From Spirogloea muscicola (lineage: Eukaryota > Streptophyta > Zygnematophyceae > Spirogloeales > Spirogloeaceae), in assembly GCA_009602725.1 (NCBI GenBank), contig WELB01000405.1:21797-48099 (forward strand): DNA of 26,303 nt. Reading direction: 5' to 3'. Position numbers and translations under genes: made by a program. Of this stretch, positions 1 through 14,285 are shown piece after piece; the first letter of the stretch is position 1, and each line of letters starts with the position of its first letter. The notes beneath the pieces are model-generated. The model was not told where the DNA came from. It ran no database searches and saw only the letters and a program-made list of their open reading frames with translations.

Positions 1-188
1 TGGGTATGCCGGCAGCCTATCTGTCATTTCTGCGACGTCGAGTGTCAACCTGTCTGCAACGAGCTCAGGCGTATGCTCTGCATCAGAAAGCTGGTCGAGC
101 CTTAGCTGCTGGCACAAGAGCTAGTCAATTGCCGTCCGGTATTCGAGCGTCAGCTAGCGACCTCTATGTGCTGACTCGTGGTTACTGA
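1..188 (+). pseudogene. LINE ORF C-terminus relic (copy 1)
   Basis: The window opens inside a decayed 3' end of a non-LTR retrotransposon ORF. The frame starting at 6 contains a stretch like LQRAQAYALHQKAGRALAA and ends SDLYVLTRGY before a TGA. The better preserved copies at 4612 and 18143 end LLSRGY-TGA after the same LQR..A..LH...GRALAA segment. The match is to the last 55 or so residues only, and the sequence is more diverged than the others. It therefore belongs to an older subfamily, shared with the minus-strand relic at 21240-21460, which ends VLTREY. No function is expected. Confidence 0.6.
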
Positions 189-480
189 GCGGGTCAGCTT
201 AGCAGCAGGTGACGTACATTTGTCCAATATGCTTGCCTTTGTACTTGGCCACACATGGCCTCCCCATCTCTTAATATACACGCATTTCCTGTAGGGATCG
301 CAGTGGGGTCGCCGGGCGACGCGAGGCCTTCATCGACGGCGCGCCACTGGCACAGGCGTCGCAGATGGCACTGCCGCCGCTCCATCCCTCAGGACGTCGC
401 ATCGGCGCCATCTTTCTCAGGACTCGCGCGCTTTTGCCCTAGCCGGTCCCCTTCCATTCTTCACTCCCATCGTCTCGCAG
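189..480. other. No recognisable gene
   Basis: Short frames on both strands overlap here without any motif I recognise. The stretch lies between a plus-strand LINE relic and the tails of a minus-strand LINE, so it is probably eroded transposon or intergenic sequence. Confidence 0.4.
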
Positions 481-557
481 GAAAGCGCGGCCAGATTTGA
501 CTGGTGGCTGGGAAACAGCAGGAAGCGCGGCCAGATTGACTGGTGGCTGGGAAAGAA
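481..557. repeat. Two-copy tandem repeat, about 40 bp
   Basis: The segment beginning GAAAGCGCGGCCAGATTTGA (481) is repeated from 522 with one T fewer and a few end differences. Both units contain GGTGGCTGGGAAA, which resembles one arm of the LINE tail hairpin just to the right. The repeat may have arisen by slippage in LINE-tail sequence. Confidence 0.65.
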
Positions 558-562
558 GAAAG

Positions 563-1300
563 TGCTCGCCAATTGAGAATAGGGGCTGGAAAAACCAGCC
601 CGAAAGGGCTGGGAAAGGCCAGCCCAAAGGAATGGATAAGGTCTGAAGGAGCCGGAGTACGAAGGACTAGGACTAAGACATCAGCCAGAGAACGCTCAGT
701 AACCTCTAGTCAGGAGATGGGAAAGGCCAGCCCAAAGGAATGGACAAGTCTGGAAGGAGTACTCACACTTCGTAACCTCTACTTAGGGGCCGCAGATTAG
801 GAATTCTAGCCGCCGAGCACCCACGCTTGCTCATCACCTTGCTGGCCTTGGGGTCGTTCGCGTGCCGCCCACAGCCCTGTTGATAGCGTGCCCCAAATCT
901 TCCACCGATGTGAATGGTTTCCTAGCTCGATGGCGTCTGTGGTAGACGACGTCCGACACATTTGTGGGCCACCTCCAGGCGCGATCGCGACGAGGTCTGC
1001 ACGCGGCGTTTGGAGACGACCGCCGGCCCCCAGCTGGTTAGGCTATGAGGGACTTCATCTCTATGGGCACGGTGTGGCCAGCCTCCAGATGGAACCTGCT
1101 GTCGCTTACAAGAGTGCGTGCCGTGCGTGCCGGTCCCCTGCCTTTTGTGTACTTAGCGATCACGTGCCCAACCAACTCCGCAGCAGGCGCTGCGTGTTCG
1201 GCTCTCTCACTGCATCTCACAACGAGGCAGGGCATGATGAAGGTCGGATGAAGGCCGAGGAGGCGGTGCACAGCCGTCCAAATACGTGTTTCCGGCATGC
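563..1300 (-). mobile_element. Decayed LINE (endonuclease-like domain, C-terminus, doubled 3' tail)
   Basis: Read on the minus strand, this is a non-LTR retrotransposon fragment. Near 1300-1040 are remnants of the Cys/His-containing region before the endonuclease domain (TAVHRLLGLHP, then CSERAEH). Near 1010-930, in a shifted frame, comes RADLVAIAPGGGP followed by SDVVYHRR. This matches RRVDLVATPPAGGP...LDVVTTDP in the intact copy at 18143. An internal deletion leads to NLRPLSRGYEV-TGA (about 785-765). The 3' tail occurs twice: the ...RGY sequence recurs near 709-693, and tail hairpins lie at 719-735, 606-625 and 583-601. It ends in the usual ...GGCGAGCA near 563. Several stops and frameshifts mark it as dead. 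The part from about 860 rightward is duplicated at 5203. Confidence 0.7.
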
Positions 1301-1854
1301 TGGGCGCTGCATAGATGGGAGCGCCATCACTGCAGTTGCTGTGAAGTCAAATCCGACACAGACTGTCGAGGTATTGCAAGTTCAGCGGCCAGCTATCTGG
1401 GCAGGTCTCAGCAACTTGCATGCACCACTTGCATGATTCACGTATTCTGTGCAAACCTGAGCTTATCGCTGCTTGCTGTCACTCTGTGCAGTGCTCGACT
1501 AGCTTACTTTGCTACACGACGACGACGCTTGATGTCCATGAGCAGTTCCTGATGACTGACGTCTTCGCAATTACAAGCATTTGCAGCCTGCTCGAGCTGG
1601 CCTACTCCTTGAAGTACATTTAAGAGGCTATACGGTAGTGCGCCAGAAGTGAGCAACTTGGTGCTTTCTGGCCTGAAATCCTGAATTTGAATTGGCAAGT
1701 GCGATGCAAAGACCAGTGTTCCTATCACGGAAAGTTGCAGTAGTACATGCTGAGCTCTGAGCAGCCATCTGTTCAAGTTGTCAAGCATAATAGTGCTATA
1801 CACTCGTTGCAACCTGTACAATATGCTCAACTGTATAAGTGCGAGCTGCCTACT
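1301..1854 (-). other. 3' flank of reductase gene A
   Basis: The stretch is downstream of the copy A stop codon and similar to 5661-6200 downstream of copy B. It contains open frames on both strands but no protein motif, and the matching frames in unit B are broken, so I read it as 3' UTR and spacer. A minus-strand TGTAA at 1575-1571, about 280 nt after the stop, would serve as a polyadenylation signal if the host is a chlorophyte. Unit B has TGATG at the same place. Confidence 0.4.
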
Positions 1855-4192
<2,338 letters not shown>

Positions 4193-4611
4193 CGTGGCGT
4201 TTGCGACCAGCAACGGCGACGCCCTCGACGGCGGTGGCGGTGGCTGGCGCGAGGGCTGCTCGCGTCGTGCAAGGGCGACGCCTGGAGCTGCTCAGCGCGG
4301 GACCCACGCCGAGCCACTGCCGACAGGGCGCTCGCTGCGGCGGTGGCGGCGGCGGCGGCGGGCGGAGTGAGACGGCGCGCGCGAGCCTGCGGCCTGGCGG
4401 GGCGGCGCGGGGACGGCCCGCCGTGGCCGCACCTGCATGGGCGCCGCATGCGGGGGGGGCTGCCAAGGCCGCTGCTGCGCCCGTCGTGCTTCCACCTGCA
4501 CGTCCGCTGACGGCCACAGCCAGACCGCGTCCCGGCGCGCGTCGATAAAAATAAAAGACGAGGAAAATAGAGTCTTACGACACTCCCGCGCGCCCACATT
4601 TGCACACACCC
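4193..4611 (-). promoter_or_regulatory. GC-rich leader/promoter region of gene A
   Basis: This very GC-rich stretch lies immediately upstream of the chosen ATG. Long frames cross it in both directions (Ala/Arg/Pro-rich), which is expected from composition. One minus-strand frame looks like a chloroplast transit peptide, but it cannot join exon 2 in phase through the conserved CAG|GTGCAG donor, and it is frameshifted in unit B. I therefore take it as 5' UTR and promoter-proximal sequence. An A/T-rich patch near 4547-4570 (GATAAAAATAAAAGACGAGG on the plus strand) is absent from unit B. Confidence 0.45.
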
Positions 4612-5135
4612 AGCACAGCGTGCCTCCAAGGCTGGGTATGCGGTAGCCTGCGCCGCCCGGGCCAATGATCTCGAATTCGCAGATCACCCGCGGGAAGACG
4701 AGCTCTTCCCGCTCGCCATGGACACGCACGGCGGCGTTGGGTGCTCGGTGGCTCGAGCTGCTCAACCAGCTCTCACGTCACGCCATCGTCCGCCGCTTCC
4801 ATTGTGAGCCGGTGGCCTTTCATGCAGCCGGGTCGCTGGCGCAGGTGTACCGCATGCGCTTGGCCGTCTCGCTGCAGAGGTCTATGGCCCGCACGCTGCA
4901 CCTGCGTGCCGGAAGAGCCCTCGCTGCTGCCTCTGGCTCTGGCCAGGGGACCCGCTTCCAGGAGCCAAGTTTCTCTGACCTGAGGCTGCTTAGCAGGGGT
5001 TACTGAGTGCTTTCATAGCTGCTTCATTTCTTTATGTGATTGTTTTTCTCAGTGCTACCCCTTGGCCCCTTCTCGTACTTCATTCATTCTTTTTTGGCTG
5101 GCTTTTCCCAGCCCCTATCCTTTATGGGCGAGCTC
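4612..5135 (+). mobile_element. 5'-truncated LINE with C-terminal ORF end and 3' tail
   Basis: The copy begins abruptly in the sequence coding CxxKAGYAIACAARA of the longer element at 18143. It continues through EDELFPLAMDTHG-like sequence, LELLNQLSRHAIVRR, FHAAGSLAQVYRMRL, SLQRSMARTLHLRAGRALAA and SDLRLLSRGY, ending with TGA at 5006. One frameshift separates the first part (around 4735, near GGCGTTGGGTGCTCGG) from the rest. The 3' UTR has the tail hairpin GGCTGGCTTTTCCCAGCCC (5096-5114) and ends TTTATGGGCGAGCTC. The copy sits exactly between duplication units A and B. Confidence 0.8.
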
Positions 5136-5189
5136 TTATCTCTGTGATCATCGACTGCAGCGTCAACAAATCCGTCACCAGTAGGCACT

Positions 5190-5660
5190 CCGCGTATCTG
5201 CGTGTCGCCTACAGTCCTCTTGACCGCGTGCCCCAATCTACCACCGATGTGAATGGTTTCCTAGCTGGATGGCGTCTGTGGTAGACGACGTCCGCCATTA
5301 TTGTGGGCCCCTCCAGGCGCGATCGCGACGAGGTCTGCGCGCGACGTGTGGAGACGACCGCCGGGCCCCAGCTCGATTAACTACTATGACGGACGTGATC
5401 TCCGTGGCCACGGTGTAGCCAGCCTCCAAGACCACATCGAACATTCTGTCGCACGCAGGTAGTGCGTGTCGGTCCTCCCCAACTGTGCGCAGCGAGTGAT
5501 GTGCCCAGCTTACTCCACAATGAGCGCTGCATGCTCCGCACTCGCACTGCATCTCACTGACGAGGCAGGGCGGATGGGAAGCCGAGGAGGCGGTGCACAG
5601 CCGTCTAATCGAACGCGCCTGGCTTGCTGAGCGCTGCGTAGATGGGAGCGCCGTCAATGC
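5190..5660 (-). mobile_element. LINE endonuclease-like domain fragment (unit B)
   Basis: This is the duplicated counterpart of 860-1300. It preserves one minus-strand frame (5657-5298) with a Cys/His cluster (CECGACSAHC...HH), then CDRMFDVVLEAGYTVATEI, which corresponds to AAHDRLQGAIDYNLVEAGFSVAAET in the 18143 copy. A neighbouring frame reads RADLVAIAPGG. In this class of LINE the region lies downstream of the reverse transcriptase and is thought to include a PD-(D/E)XK restriction-like nuclease fold. It is a fragment and not functional. Confidence 0.6.
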
Positions 5661-6200
5661 AGTTGCTGTGACGTCAAATCTGACACAGACAGTCGGGGTA
5701 GTACAAGCTCAGCGTCCAGGATTATGGGCAGGTCTCAGCAACTTGCATGCTCTACTTGAATGAATCACTCAGTCTGGGCAAACCTGAGTTTATCGCTGCT
5801 TGCTGTCACACTGTGCAATGATCGACTAGCTTGAGTGTGCTACACGACGTGGATGCTTGACGACGTGGATGCTTGACGTCCATGAGCAGTTCCTGATCCC
5901 TCACGCCTATGGCAATCATCAGCATTTGCAACCTACTCGAGCTGGCCTACTCCATGAAGTACATTTTAAAAAGCTATACCAGAGTACGCCAGGAATCAGC
6001 AACCTAGTGTTACCTGGCCGATATAGAATCAGCAGGTGCGATGCAAAGTCCCGTGTTCCTAACATCGAAAGTTGCAGTAGTACACGCTGAGCTCTGAGCA
6101 GCCATCTATTTATGTTGTCGAGCATGATCGTGCCATGCACTTGTTGCAGCCTGTACATGAGTTACCACATGCTCAACTGTACTAGTGCGAGCTGCCTAAT
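5661..6200 (-). other. 3' flank of reductase pseudogene B
   Basis: Homologous to 1301-1854, with no recognisable coding content. The only frame shared with unit A is interrupted, which supports its being untranslated. Confidence 0.4.
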
Positions 6201-8528
<2,328 letters not shown>

Positions 8529-8870
8529 CGTGGCGTTTGCGAACAGATATGGCGACGCTCTCGACGGTGGTGGCGGCGGCCGGCGCAGGGGCTCCTCGCG
8601 TCGTGCAAGGCCGACGCCTGAAGCTGCTCGACGCGGGCCCCCGCCGAGCCACCACCGACAGGGCGCTCGCTGCGGCGGCGGCGGCGCGGGGGCGGCCCGC
8701 CGGCCGCGCCTGCGAGCGGGGGGAGGCTGCCAAGGCCGCTGCTGCGCCCCGTCGTGCTTTCATCTGCACGTCCGATGACGGCCACAGCCTGACGCCGTCC
8801 CCGCGCGCGTCAGAACGGGACTTCTTGCACGACTCTTACGACACTCCCGCGCGGCCACATTCCCCCGCAC
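8529..8870 (-). promoter_or_regulatory. GC-rich leader/promoter region of pseudogene B
   Basis: The counterpart of 4193-4610. The context AACGCCACGATGGC at the start codon is conserved. Further upstream, B has an extra G in GACGGGGCGCAGC relative to A (GACGGGCGCAGC), so the long frame seen in A is not maintained. This argues against a translated transit peptide in either copy. Confidence 0.45.
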
Positions 8871-9110
8871 TAGTAAGCGACGACTTGCAGACCCCTGCGT
8901 GGTCAAGAGGATAGCGGATTGTTGCTCGTCATGCTTTTGCGTTGCCAGGATGAGGACTTACGTAGGTGGCAGAGCCAACCTCCTGTCAAACATTCACTTT
9001 CCAACTCCAAAGCTTGATCATCGATGCCTGCGGGAACGCTGTTTCCCAGGTCCTCGGTGGAGGGGTTCTCACCCTCACGATCACATACTTTACCCCGCAA
9101 TAACGCCATA
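8871..9110. other. No recognisable gene
   Basis: The stretch lies between the end of the duplication and the first clear rRNA similarity. Short frames only. It may be more strongly decayed organelle DNA, but I cannot show that. Confidence 0.3.
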
Positions 9111-9114
9111 AGGC

Positions 9115-9580
9115 GAGGGTGTCGACAATGGACTTATTCTCGTACAAACGAACTGCACGTTAAGGTGCAAGAAGTCTTACCATCTAGCCGTCGGTCCTCG
9201 CATTTTCTCGGAGTATGCAAATCAACTGAGTCCATGTTGGAGACAGTCGGGCATTGCTTACACCATTTTTGCAGGTCGCTATTTATACGACAAGGTATTT
9301 TGCTACCTTGGGACCGTAAGATTTACGGCCGCTATTTACTGGGGCTTCTAATTCAAGCTTAATGCACTTGCCCTTTTCACCTTCCAGCACCGCAGGCAGG
9401 TGTCAGACTCCGTACATCATGTTATCACTTAACAGGGTCCTTGTTGTCATTAATTACTCCCTAACCCCATCTCTGTTCTACTGTTTACTTACTCTTACAA
9501 TGCACCAATCTCCCGAAGCTACGCAGGTAATGCCGAGTTCATTTGACATGGTTCTCTCAAAGGCCTTAGTACGCACAACA
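9115..9580 (-). pseudogene. Organellar LSU (23S-like) rRNA relic, part 1
   Basis: The minus strand matches bacterial-type large-subunit rRNA in order. Plus-strand (reverse-complement) landmarks are GTCTTACCATCTAGCCGTCG, AACTGAGTCCATGTTGGAGA, TTTTTGCAGGTCGC, ACGACAAGGTATTTTGCTAC, CTTGGGACCGTAAGATTTAC, TTTACTGGGGCTTCTAATTC, CACCTTCCAGCACCGCAGGC, TCTCCCGAAGCTACG and GAGTTCATTTGACATGGTTC. From memory of the E. coli molecule these cover roughly positions 1350-2080 (domains III to V). The many differences in normally invariant positions show decay. With the neighbouring mitochondrial-type rps12, the source is probably mitochondrial, though a plastid source is not excluded. Confidence 0.75.
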
Positions 9581-9648
9581 GCTCTTCCAATTTAAGGCAG
9601 TAGCTGGGAAAGGCCAGCCCAAAAACAATGACAAGGTCCATAGAGCCA
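9581..9648 (-). mobile_element. LINE 3' tail inserted in the rRNA relic
   Basis: Read on the minus strand, this is the tail hairpin GGGCTGGCCTTTCCCAGC (9620-9603) followed by the conserved terminus ...AAATTGGAAGAGC. It interrupts the rRNA similarity between CTTAGTACGCACAACAG and CATAGTTCACCTGTGTCGC. AACAG occurs at both junctions and may be the target-site duplication. Only the tail of the element was inserted. Confidence 0.6.
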
Positions 9649-10080
9649 AACAGTCCACATAGTTCACCTGTGTCGCTTTGGGGTACGGTATGTTCACGAA
9701 GTCCTTTCCTAGAAGTGAGAAACATAAGAGATACTCCAAGTAATATTTCTCAGCAACAGCCATCACTTCATCATACTCGTGAACACATGGGGACCATCCT
9801 TTCGGAATGCTCTCAGAGATTGATTCACTCTGCCCAGACTGACTAAGCACAGAAACCCTTGAACATCTGGCGATCATGTTTTTCACATGATTGATCGTGA
9901 CTAATGTCAGCATCCTGACTTGTTATATCTCCAGCTATAGTAACTATCAACCTTGATCAAGATACAGAACGCTCCGCAACAAAGAAAAGGACACATTCCC
10001 GTCGTTTCGGTGAGTCACTTGAGCACGACGGCCTTTTCAGCACGGTACTAAGGGCCTACATTGTCTACGGCTTCTGGATT
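9649..10080 (-). pseudogene. Organellar LSU rRNA relic, part 2
   Basis: The rRNA similarity resumes right of the LINE tail, continuing toward the 5' side of the molecule. Plus-strand landmarks are CACCTGTGTCGCTTTGGGGT, GTCCTTTCCTAGAAG, CACATGGGGACCATCCTTTC, TTGATTCACTCTGCCC, AACCCTTGAACATCTGGCGA, TTCACATGATTGATCGTGAC, TAATGTCAGCATCCTGAC, ATCTCCAGC and ATACAGAACGCTCC. Each has an equivalent in the reverse complement of E. coli-like 23S rRNA. Similarity fades after about 10030. With part 1 the segment is about 0.9 kb of rRNA. Confidence 0.72.
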
Positions 10081-10101
10081 AGGGAGACGCACCGTCATTG
10101 G

Positions 10102-10263
10102 CTAGACGTGTCGTTTGGCTACCCCCGGTAAGTCCTTGACTCCACGAATATAATGATAGAGCGCATCTGGTAAAACCTCGACTCTACCACCTCGTATCAT
10201 CATAACAGAGTGTCCTTGTGAGTTGTGGCCTTCTCCAGGAATGTTAGCCCCATCACCAAGAAA
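10102..10263 (-). pseudogene. rps12: Mitochondrial-type ribosomal protein S12 relic
   Basis: The minus-strand frame has [20 protein letters not shown] followed by [20 protein letters not shown]. Plant-type mitochondrial S12 has IPGEGHNLQEHS, IRGGRVKDLPG and IRGVKDL in the same order, whereas plastid and bacterial S12 have VRGTLD instead of IRGVKD. About 45 residues are recognisable. The conserved basic C-terminus (RRRGRSKYG type) is missing and a stop follows at 10102. It lies directly beside the LSU rRNA relic on the same strand, so both probably arrived in one mitochondrial DNA insertion. A nuclear-transferred gene that later decayed is the alternative. Confidence 0.65.
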
Positions 10264-10289
10264 CAAAACTGTCTCCCATCAGAGTTTCA

Positions 10290-11090
10290 ATAGCTAAACT
10301 AGTAAGTACAGTAGCTCCAACAAGCTCATTTGCAAAATAGCATAATAAACAAGCTCAAATGATAACAAGGAAGAAAGCCTTGAAAGTTCCACATGAAAAT
10401 GTGTTACGTTATGATTATATGCTACTATGAAATGATTGTGCAGTCACCACACATCCCCAAGGTATTCATTACTTACCCAGTAGGCGCTCGACCATTACTC
10501 TGTCCTATACAATCTGTCGAATAAGATGACAAGTCCTTCCTCTATTTGTAATTGCTTCTCTGCAAAATAATAGCCATCATATGCTGGATTCCATAAAACG
10601 ATGATAGATGTGCATTCGTAGCAGCAGATATGAATGGTCATATGAGATCATGTCTATATAGCTGATTTGGTTAGAGCAAAGGGTTGACAATCGATGATGT
10701 CACCATGTGTGCGGAACTATTCAATGTTGAATAAGAAGATTATAAATATTGAGATTTCCTTGGTCTCGGATCAATCCTAGTCTAGCTACTACATTGTCAA
10801 TTGCGATACACCCTCGCTTCGTCAGGTCTGCTCTCACACCTGTAGCAGCAGCCCACTCCTTGCCAGGCAGTATGCCTTAATGTCCTGTGAGCTTTCATGT
10901 GTACAACATGTACATTATATTGACATTGTAAGCGACATAAGCCCTTCTAGAAGACGCTGACGATGAGTATGCTGGACGAGGAAACGAACCAGCTCACAAG
11001 AAACACGATGCTTTGCAAATTTATAAGGGCCAGAAAATGCATGAGTATGTACAAGGACATGCCTTCACAGTGCAACAGGTTGCGTAATAT
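10290..11090. other. A/T-richer stretch without recognisable genes
   Basis: The composition is clearly A/T-richer than the rest of the window. A short minus-strand open stretch runs just upstream of the rps12 relic (about 10345-10265, including [20 protein letters not shown]), but I cannot assign it. The segment may be the continuation of the organelle insertion. Confidence 0.35.
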
Positions 11091-11100
11091 GTGTAAAAGG

Positions 11101-11138
11101 CAAGAAGGGCACCTCGCTATTGCGAGGTGACCTTCTTG
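11101..11138. repeat. 17-bp stem hairpin
   Basis: CAAGAAGGGCACCTCGC and GCGAGGTGACCTTCTTG flank a TATT loop with a single mismatch in the stem. It lies 7 bp beyond the stop codon of the minus-strand reductase pseudogene, so it would fall in its 3' UTR or at its transcript end. Confidence 0.8.
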
Positions 11139-11144
11139 GCAGGA

Positions 11145-12850
11145 TCAAGCAACCTTTATAACGGCATTGCCAATGTTATCGCCCTCGAGCATGCCAACGT
11201 AGGCCCGGGCTGCATTCTCTAGCCCTCTCTCATGTGCTTCAGCTATATAGTCTTCTTCTGGTTCGTAGTGCTCCACTGTCTCCATAAAATCTCCCTGCCT
11301 GTCCTTATATGGGCCGACGAGGACACCCGGAGAGAGGGTGAAGAGGTCATGCTCGAATTGGAGGGAGAGAGCCAATTTATACACATGTCAACAACGTGCG
11401 CAGTTCTACGCGAGTACAGCATATATCTGTGTCCTTTGCGCCACTGACATCACAAGTGCTCTTGCACCCTAAGTCCTCAAATGTGATGAAAGCATGTGAC
11501 ATATCAAGACAAATGCCCGTGAATCTCACCTTCTAGTCCAAGCACTTGCCTACGATGGTCAAGAGATTGTGCACTTCCTCTGGGAGCTCAACATTGTAAC
11601 TAGCGATCATGCCGCAGGCTACAATGCGAAGCAGGTATTCACATAGTGAGTAAAAGCTCCACCAGCATATTGCCTCCAACATTCTCAAAGTACGTGTCAA
11701 TCTCATTGGGGCAATGCCTGCAAAGAGGCAACAGCATGCATCGTCCTCAACCTAGTGAAGACATTGTCTATTTCCTTCAGCTGCAGCTCCCTGGCTGCAA
11801 ATACTGCATACATGCGCTGATGCTTGAGAATACGTGGCCAGCTGAGAGCTGGCTGTAGCTGCCATGCGAAGGCACTTGAAAATGGGGCATCTCATGTGGC
11901 GTGCAGAAGGACATTCCATACCCTATGCTGTTGATCTTATTGCTACGGCACTGCCTTATGAAGGCCCACAGTAATGTTCAAGCTGTCTCATTACTTATCG
12001 AGAGCAGCCGGCGGACTAGACTGCTTGTATTCGATTGCCGCACTGACGCCCCGAGCTCGTCGGACTCCACCTACATTTCCACGCGTGTAGCTGGTCAGCT
12101 ATTACTCCACGCGCCAAACATATAGTAGTAGCCATGACCTTGCGGTCAAACTTACCCCACTCTGCGAATGGACAGAATATCACATGAGCAGGTAGTCCCG
12201 ATGTTGAAAAAAAAAAAAATGTTGAGGAGGAACCTTTGCCAAAGATAGCAGAACAGCACCCTGCAATTTGCAAGAAGCACCAACATCTCATTGCTTCCTG
12301 CACGGCCAACGGTGTGGCAGGCGTTCAGCGTTGTTAACTGGCCGACATTCTGCTCAGTAGCTCCTCAACATATACATATAGACTGTGTCGCTGGCCTTGA
12401 AATGACCGACATCAATAAGCCACAGTGGTGTCTCGTGCTGTCAGTAGGCTGTCATCCAGACATTCCTGCACCAGGCACCTGTGTCATTTGCAATTGACTG
12501 CTTACATAAGTGAAGGTGGACTGAGCGCGTGTAAGTCAATACGCGGCAAGAAGCTTCAGGAAGTCAGGCATGACTACAGAATTGAATGGCTCCTCATAAG
12601 GTACGCAGACAAACAAGGCACTGGAGTAGGACATCATTTTCACAGTGAAGGAAGTAAGAAGTACTCATGATAGTACGATGGAGATTTCTAAGTGTCCTTA
12701 TGAATCTTCTTCATGACTTCGAACAAATTGCCTGCTGATAATGTATGAAGTTCCCGAATGGAAATTTGCAACGTCTCCTTCCTTTAATCAATCGTCCTTG
12801 CTTACTAACACCTCAGCGATGCCAGGGCCTTTACTGGGTCTGTGAAAACA
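11145..12850 (-). pseudogene. 2-alkenal reductase / prostaglandin reductase-like gene, decayed
   Basis: Remnants of a second type of medium-chain reductase appear in the correct order. Around 12848-12740, after a TTTTCACAG acceptor, is PSKGPGIAEVLVSKDD, then an in-frame TGA, then LKEGDV. Around 12474-12440 is GMSG/MTAY, with one base lost between the two halves. At 11717-11530 is NEIDTYFENVGGNMLVELLL, a stop and frameshift, then RIVACGMIASYNVELPEEVH and NLLTIVGK. At 11294-11145 is the last exon, DFMETVEHY...ERGLENAARAYVGMLEGDN, ending IKVA-TGA. These correspond to G.G.A.V, GM.GMTAY, DIYFENVGG, CGMIS.YN and GLE.AP..LVGL..G.N.GK of the plant alkenal reductase family. The N-terminus and most of the nucleotide-binding exon are not recognisable. 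It is in the same orientation as copies A and B but from another branch of the superfamily. Confidence 0.72.
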
Positions 12851-12859
12851 AGGACACCG

Positions 12860-13300
12860 TACTTATTGAAATGCAACTTATGACGTGGCTGTGCAGGGAT
12901 GCTGGATACAACTGTTGATTGTCAGCTCTTTCCTCCACGAGGCTCATTGCAAACCTCAGAATGCACAACAGGCCCACAAAGCTTTACCAGGGGGGCTATT
13001 GAAGCAGCTACAAGTAGATGCTCCATAGTTAACAGGTACAGATGCCAGCACTTGGTAAATACAGATGCAGCCGATCAAAGCTTTGAACCAGCATGCTCCC
13101 CTGACCAATACGTATGGAGCAGCATATGGATTACCGCCAGAATTCATGCGGTCCACGCATGTAAGGATGCCTCACGTTGCCTTACATTGGATGGCGATGA
13201 CGTGCACAAGGCGCTTGGCAGTCGGTCGCTAGTCCTCCTGCGGCGCCTTGCACGGCTAGCCATTGATGGTCGGCAGGTCGGCAGGTTGGCAGGTCCACCT
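12860..13300. other. No recognisable gene
   Basis: An open plus-strand frame (12899-13306) crosses the stretch but contains no motif I know. The 5' exon of the minus-strand alkenal reductase relic would be expected here, but I did not find it. Confidence 0.35.
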
Positions 13301-13309
13301 AGGTGAGCT

Positions 13310-13500
13310 GCTCGTCTTGAACGCCTATCGGGTCCCTTGCCAGGTCATCCGAATGCGGCTGTCCTGTCTCCTTCCAACGTTCCTGGCTCACGCCGTGCAC
13401 TTGCGAGCAGGACGCGCTTTAGCTGCTCTTTCTGGTCTTGTCGGTGTGCCTCTTTCCAGCTGTAAGGTACTCCGACTTGCGGCTGGTGTCTCGTCAATTT
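13310..13500 (+). pseudogene. LINE ORF C-terminus relic
   Basis: The frame reads QVIRMRLSCLLPTFLAHAVH followed by LRAGRALAALSGL, matching QVYRMRL...LQRSMARALHL..GRALAAASG of the 18143 copy. It then runs into unrelated sequence without the terminal LSRGY. It is short and diverged. Confidence 0.6.
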
Positions 13501-13602
13501 TCGATACATTTTTTACTCCCAAGAGAGGAATTGTTTGTTCATTATCTGTGAAATGAATAATCAAGTGATGAGCCATTAAAACAGAATCATAACTCAAAAT
13601 TA

Positions 13603-14007
<405 letters not shown>

Positions 14008-14184
14008 CTACTAAGGCTACGAAAATCACAGGTATTGGAGAACGTATGCAGGTTTTTAAGCAAACTCGTTATATTTACACGGTTGACTTATATATACTTG
14101 GTTACATTTGAAATCACTATTTGCTGCTTGATGAATATTGGGTTTACTAAGCTCCCATCTCTATGTTATCTTGCATAGCTTTGT

Positions 14185-14285
14185 AATTTTGGCGCCTTTC
14201 GGCCCTTTGGACATTGTCCATCTTTCTGGGCTGGCCATCCACAGCCCCCGCCCTTTTAGGAAGAGCTGCCTCCTTACTCCACTCT
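14185..14285 (+). mobile_element. LINE 3' tail
   Basis: GCGCCTTTCGGCCCTTTGG, then the tail hairpin GGGCTGGCCATCCACAGCCC (14228-14247), then CGCCCTTTTAGGAAGAGCTG, matching the 3' UTR of the other copies (CCCCTTCTCG...GGGCTGGC...GCCC...GAGC). No ORF remnant was recognised directly upstream. Confidence 0.6.

Noticed and set aside
1504-1830. Minus-strand frame of 108 codons downstream of reductase A
   Set aside because: The matching frame in unit B is broken and diverged, there is no motif, and the position fits 3' UTR.
4201-4665. Other long Ala/Arg/Pro-rich frames on both strands
   Set aside because: Explained by base composition; no motif, and not conserved as frames between units A and B.
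9566-9913. Minus-strand frame of 115 codons
   Set aside because: It lies across the LSU rRNA relic and the LINE tail, both of which explain the sequence better than a protein.
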